From Puia dinghuensis (GTDB lineage Bacteria > Bacteroidota > Bacteroidia > Chitinophagales > Chitinophagaceae): a stretch of DNA of 64,000 nucleotides. Below are positions 60,827-64,000 of the stretch, piece by piece (positions within the stretch are counted from its first letter, which is position 1; each line of letters opens with the position of its first letter). The stretch lies in NCBI RefSeq assembly GCF_014642875.1, contig NZ_BMJC01000008.1, positions 62,001-126,000 of the forward strand. Reading direction: 5' to 3'. The position numbers and the translations under genes are program-made. The notes under the pieces are model-generated. The model ran no database searches and was not told where the DNA came from. It saw only the letters and a program-made list of their open reading frames with translations.

Positions 60827-62758
60827 TTAAATTGTTTTGAGAATGCCCCTATCCTCCAGGCGAATTTTGTTTTGATCTGTAACTGCAGCATCAAGACAGA
60901 TGAAAATATCGGACGAGTCTAATGGCAGCAGGTGGATGGCAGACTCTTCCACCCTTTTGTCGAGGCAAATAAAAAGTGAATGTTCACATGAATCCGAGCT
61001 GATTTTATATACTTTATTCACTTTAATCGACTCCTCCTCCACTATTGTGCTATCCAAAGGAAAGCCTTCGATCAGGATGATCTCGGTCAGTAAACTCTGA
61101 GGGTCCCAATCATCGATCAACAAGCTTTGCTGCTCGTTAAAGAGAGTCAATAGATTACTAATGTCGGTTCCTGAATAATTCTTCCAAACTTTATAGTTGG
61201 AAGGACCTAGTTTGAAATATTTGAAACCCAACAAATTATCAGAACCTTCAAATTCGGCCTTTTGATATTTCTCCGACGCCAGCTCCAGCCTTTTGCTGGT
61301 AACGTCTGCAATGGTATTGTATCCTAATTTATGGGCTCGTTTGGTCTCAGCGATCTTATAATCAAGTTGGACGAGAATGAATCTGATGTTTCTTCCTTCG
61401 GAGTTTAATTCATATATCGCCTCCCCCGTGGTGCCCGACCCGGCAAAGAAGTCCATGACTATTTCCCCATCGCAATCGATAAGATTCAATACCTTTTTTA
61501 TCAGGTAGACGGGCTTTGGAAAATCAAATACATCGGAATGGCCAAAAAGCTCTTTGATCTCTTCCCCTGCATTTTGATAGTTCATTTCAGGCTCATTCCA
61601 GATCGACTTTGGCTTGGTTGATTTTTCGTCATTATCTTTTTTCGTCAGATAATCCATCTGATAGACATCCCAGATATAATTTTCCCCCCGCTTTATTTGT
61701 TTCCCAAAGAGGTCATCAGCGTCTTTCTTAATTTTTTCCTTACTCCATCTCCAAGTACCCTCTTCGCCTGTCGTAGGCTTTATTGGCAGCGCTTCCTCGG
61801 TGTAGCCGTCTTTTTGTTCAAGGGAAACGCGACCTGTCACCGGATCGACGTATATCGGAAAATACAAGTTTTGTCGTTGCGATCTTCTCCAGGCACCTCC
61901 CCTTAGCCTTAACCCAAGCTCCCGATATTTCCTTCCGTCCTTTGCCGTGTATTTATATTCGGTTAACATCCTGTCGTCCAAGCGCTGGGCGAGGGCTGCG
62001 TTCTTCGTAATGTTTCTGGTATATACCAAAACATACTCGTGCACGATGCCGATATCCCCGGAGGACTGCGATGCTCGTGGATTGCTCTGGACTATGAAGT
62101 TGCCAACAAAATTCTCTTCACCGAATATCTCATTCATGATCAATCGAAGATTGTTGAGTTCGTTGTCATCAATACTTATGCAGATGACTCCTTCCTCTTT
62201 CAAGAGTTGATGGGCTAGTTTTAGCCTGGGATACATCATGGATAGCCATTTCGAGTGAAATCGCCCATCTGCTTTTGAATTAGTTGTCAGTCTCTTGCCG
62301 GTTGCATCAATCGATCCGATGCGTGTCAAAAAATCTTCTGCAGACTCGGAGAAATCATCCTCATAGATGAGGTCATTGCCTGTATTATATGGAGGATCTA
62401 TATAAATGGCCTTTATCGAATTCGCATATGATTTTTTGATTATTTTCAGAACCGTCAAATTTTCCCCTTCAATAAAAATATTTGCCGTGCCCGATGCCAA
62501 ACAGCTTTTGTCCTGGACGGGGATTAAAGTGCCATGTACGGGTGTAGCTGCGCCCTTTTTTGCATTTTGCTTTCCGGGCCAGGAGATGCCATAATGCTCG
62601 TTTTGCAAAATATCATCATCTATAAAGTCTCCCAGTGCTTCATAGAGCGTGACAATATCCAGAATATTGTCTTTGAAAACTTCTGGTGCGATGAGCCTGA
62701 GTTGCCTTATTTGTTCGTCGTTGAACTTGTAATTTGGTGTTATTCTTTGAGTGGACAT
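60827..62758 (-). CDS. Type III restriction enzyme, Mod (methyltransferase) subunit
   Basis: 643 residues. Beta-class adenine methyltransferase order: catalytic IYIDPPYNTGNDL (about 121) precedes SAM motif DFFAGSGTTGEAI (about 438). The region between is the target recognition domain and would determine specificity. The start is 2 bases after the stop of the nuclease frame at 62761, so the whole minus-strand set is probably one operon. No simple-sequence repeat suggesting phase variation was seen in the gene. Confidence 0.94.
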   Translation of the reverse strand: MSTQRITPNYKFNDEQIRQLRLIAPEVFKDNILDIVTLYEALGDFIDDDILQNEHYGISWPGKQNAKKGAATPVHGTLIPVQDKSCLASGTANIFIEGENLTVLKIIKKSYANSIKAIYIDPPYNTGNDLIYEDDFSESAEDFLTRIGSIDATGKRLTTNSKADGRFHSKWLSMMYPRLKLAHQLLKEEGVICISIDDNELNNLRLIMNEIFGEENFVGNFIVQSNPRASQSSGDIGIVHEYVLVYTRNITKNAALAQRLDDRMLTEYKYTAKDGRKYRELGLRLRGGAWRRSQRQNLYFPIYVDPVTGRVSLEQKDGYTEEALPIKPTTGEEGTWRWSKEKIKKDADDLFGKQIKRGENYIWDVYQMDYLTKKDNDEKSTKPKSIWNEPEMNYQNAGEEIKELFGHSDVFDFPKPVYLIKKVLNLIDCDGEIVMDFFAGSGTTGEAIYELNSEGRNIRFILVQLDYKIAETKRAHKLGYNTIADVTSKRLELASEKYQKAEFEGSDNLLGFKYFKLGPSNYKVWKNYSGTDISNLLTLFNEQQSLLIDDWDPQSLLTEIILIEGFPLDSTIVEEESIKVNKVYKISSDSCEHSLFICLDKRVEESAIHLLPLDSSDIFICLDAAVTDQNKIRLEDRGILKTI

Positions 62759-62760
62759 AT

Positions 62761-63600
62761 TTATTTGGGTATTTCTGGTTGGGTATTGAGCTTATCTACA
62801 TCCATGTTTGCAATCAACATTTGTTCTTGTTCTGCATTGTTGCCAAAATCTTCAAAATATTTTTTAAAGCTGGTTTGGGTCCTGGTTCCTACTTTCAAAC
62901 TATATTCCCTGAATGCTTCACAAGAAAATCTGGCATCACAGTTGCGGCAGACGCGGGTTGCAAACAAGACATTGGTGCCCTCTATCTTCGTGCTTAGGAC
63001 TTCCGCGGGCGGTGGCTCAAAGCAATTTGTTTCGATCTTGTCGACAACGAGGGCAAAGTCATTTATTGTCGCTTGTACATTGTTCTGATCAAATGGAATC
63101 TCGATGAGGGGATCCCATTTGGATAACTCGGTAGCGATGACATTTTCGTCTCCGGAGGCTATGGCTGTTCTCAAGATAGAGGGAAGGGCAGTAGAAATAA
63201 TGGCGGTGTGATCGAGCTTATTTCCGCGAAGATTTTGGTATATATATGAATAGACATTCAATTGGCTTTCATAAAGCTGTGTATTGGCTCTGATGTAATC
63301 CGGGTCGTGGGTCTTTATATCATACATCCAAACATCATCTCCTTCCTCGACAATGTCTACGACGCCTTCTATGGTAAATTTTCTCCCTTCGGGTGTAAAT
63401 TGCTCGGGTAGGGTGAGTTTTACCTCTGTTTCCGATACGCTTTCGGCGATGGGCCGTAATTTCCGGTAATAGTACAGCACCTGGTTCAAAGCTGCCTGAA
63501 GGGAATCGGCTGTCAATGCGTGACCGCCTTCCAATTTGAGCATTTCATAGTTTTGCTCGAAAATGCTCTTTATTCGGTTCTCGATCTCTTCAGGGGTCAT
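62761..63600 (-). CDS. PD-(D/E)XK nuclease domain, C-terminal half, with Fe-S ligands
   Basis: 279 residues from the ATG at 63600. The nuclease core has GVVDIVEEGDDVWMYDIKTH (DIK near residue 93). The C-terminal cysteine cluster CRNCDARFSC (about 213-222) resembles the last ligands of AddB/RecB-type 4Fe-4S nucleases. The start overlaps the preceding frame's stop (ATGA). The other nuclease-fold elements (CPRQY and FGSLVH) lie in that preceding frame, so this half would lack the fold's first part unless the two frames are joined by frameshift or the halves assemble. See 63597. Confidence 0.75.
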   Translation of the reverse strand: MTPEEIENRIKSIFEQNYEMLKLEGGHALTADSLQAALNQVLYYYRKLRPIAESVSETEVKLTLPEQFTPEGRKFTIEGVVDIVEEGDDVWMYDIKTHDPDYIRANTQLYESQLNVYSYIYQNLRGNKLDHTAIISTALPSILRTAIASGDENVIATELSKWDPLIEIPFDQNNVQATINDFALVVDKIETNCFEPPPAEVLSTKIEGTNVLFATRVCRNCDARFSCEAFREYSLKVGTRTQTSFKKYFEDFGNNAEQEQMLIANMDVDKLNTQPEIPK

Positions 63601-64000
63601 TTTGAGTTGGGTCGGGTTCGTTCGTTTATTAAAAGATGATGCAGGTCTTCAATGGTTCGGTGTACGAGACTGCCAAAAAGCATTGTTTGAGAGCGAATAG
63701 GCACAAAATCATATTTGCGCATGATCATATATTGGCGTGGGCATCTTATATAGCTTAAGTAATCTGCTGTATAGGAATAGGATTTTCCCAAGTCTTCGTT
63801 TTGAAGCGCTACAACCGGCAAGGTAGTAATGTCAAATTGCTGAACGGTAGGGAAATTATTCGCCGAAAGCAGGAATTTGAATTCTTCTGTAGCAAACAGT
63901 TGGTCCTGGCGCGGTTGAGTGGTTTCACTCCGTGTTGTTGTGATCCTGGGCAGCACCAGGAGATTTTTTGCCCTGCTTAGCGCTACATAGAACATCCTGA
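63597..64000 (-). CDS. UvrD/Rep-like helicase C-terminus with start of nuclease fold (partial)
   Basis: The gene runs off the window end. Visible: helicase motif VI RMFYVALSRAKNLLVL and the beginning of the RecB-type nuclease fold, YLSYIRCPRQYMIMRK and LFGSLVHRTIEDLH. It ends at the TGA overlapping the ATG of 62761-63600. Most family members continue straight into the part now found in that second frame. Upstream helicase motifs cannot be seen. Confidence 0.75.
   Translation of the reverse strand, partial: RMFYVALSRAKNLLVLPRITTTRSETTQPRQDQLFATEEFKFLLSANNFPTVQQFDITTLPVVALQNEDLGKSYSYTADYLSYIRCPRQYMIMRKYDFVPIRSQTMLFGSLVHRTIEDLHHLLINERTRPNSK

Overview
The window reads as chromosomal DNA of a Bacteroidetes bacterium, most likely Chitinophagaceae-like (inference). 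The evidence is a SusC/SusD pair, a PorP/SprF outer-membrane protein, MacB/FtsX permeases of the Bacteroidetes type, TTTG / TAnnTTTG promoter elements and many plant-polysaccharide enzymes. Most of the left two thirds is GC-rich. Two blocks (about 36.3-49.4 kb and 57.8-64 kb) are visibly AT-richer and carry restriction and nuclease genes, so they look like acquired defence islands around a short metabolic stretch.

Layout. 0-5 kb: FtsX permease, PorP/SprF, upp. 5.3-15.6 kb: an AraC-type regulator fused in frame to an FtsX permease, two related small membrane proteins, a GH2-type glycosidase and several unassigned proteins. 16-18 kb: sulfite/nitrite reductase. 18.2-21.5 kb: EamA exporter divergent from a MocR regulator. 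21.6-23.2 kb: a small exported protein and a Panacea (SocA-like) toxin-antitoxin pair. 23.4-35 kb: GNAT protein, then a sulfur-scavenging cluster: a 32-residue leader peptide ending in a Cys cluster, SusC, SusD, arylsulfatase, a 37-residue membrane protein, a fatty-acid-hydroxylase/sterol-desaturase protein and the formylglycine-generating enzyme that would activate the sulfatase. 35-36.3 kb: GNAT, MarR and gene debris. 36.3-49.4 kb: TPR protein and a type I R-M operon (half-size S, M, RhuM, full S, R, metallopeptidase), a broken Mrr nuclease and a T5orf172 protein. 49.5-57.7 kb: two PhyH-type dioxygenases, TetR/UbiB-kinase pair, GH53 galactanase, AraC regulator and GH127 arabinofuranosidase. 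57.8-64 kb: type III Res and Mod preceded by a UvrD-like helicase/PD-(D/E)XK nuclease whose nuclease domain is split between two frames.

Three themes link the region. (1) Sulfur: the sulfite reductase and the SusC-sulfatase operon share a promoter palindrome of the form GTCTACTAAWTTGGTAGAC, and the latter also has a Cys-rich leader peptide, which suggests sulfur- or cysteine-responsive control. (2) GC-rich genes carry in-frame low-complexity or tandem-repeat inserts at loops, linkers or termini (PorP, EamA, MocR, GNAT, SusC, sulfatase, desaturase, FGE, GH127), while the defence genes do not. (3) Two families of dispersed palindromic repeats occupy spacers. One copy lies in frame inside the EamA gene and another supplies the 3' end of the UbiB-kinase gene. 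No tRNA, rRNA, CRISPR array, transposase or integrase was seen.
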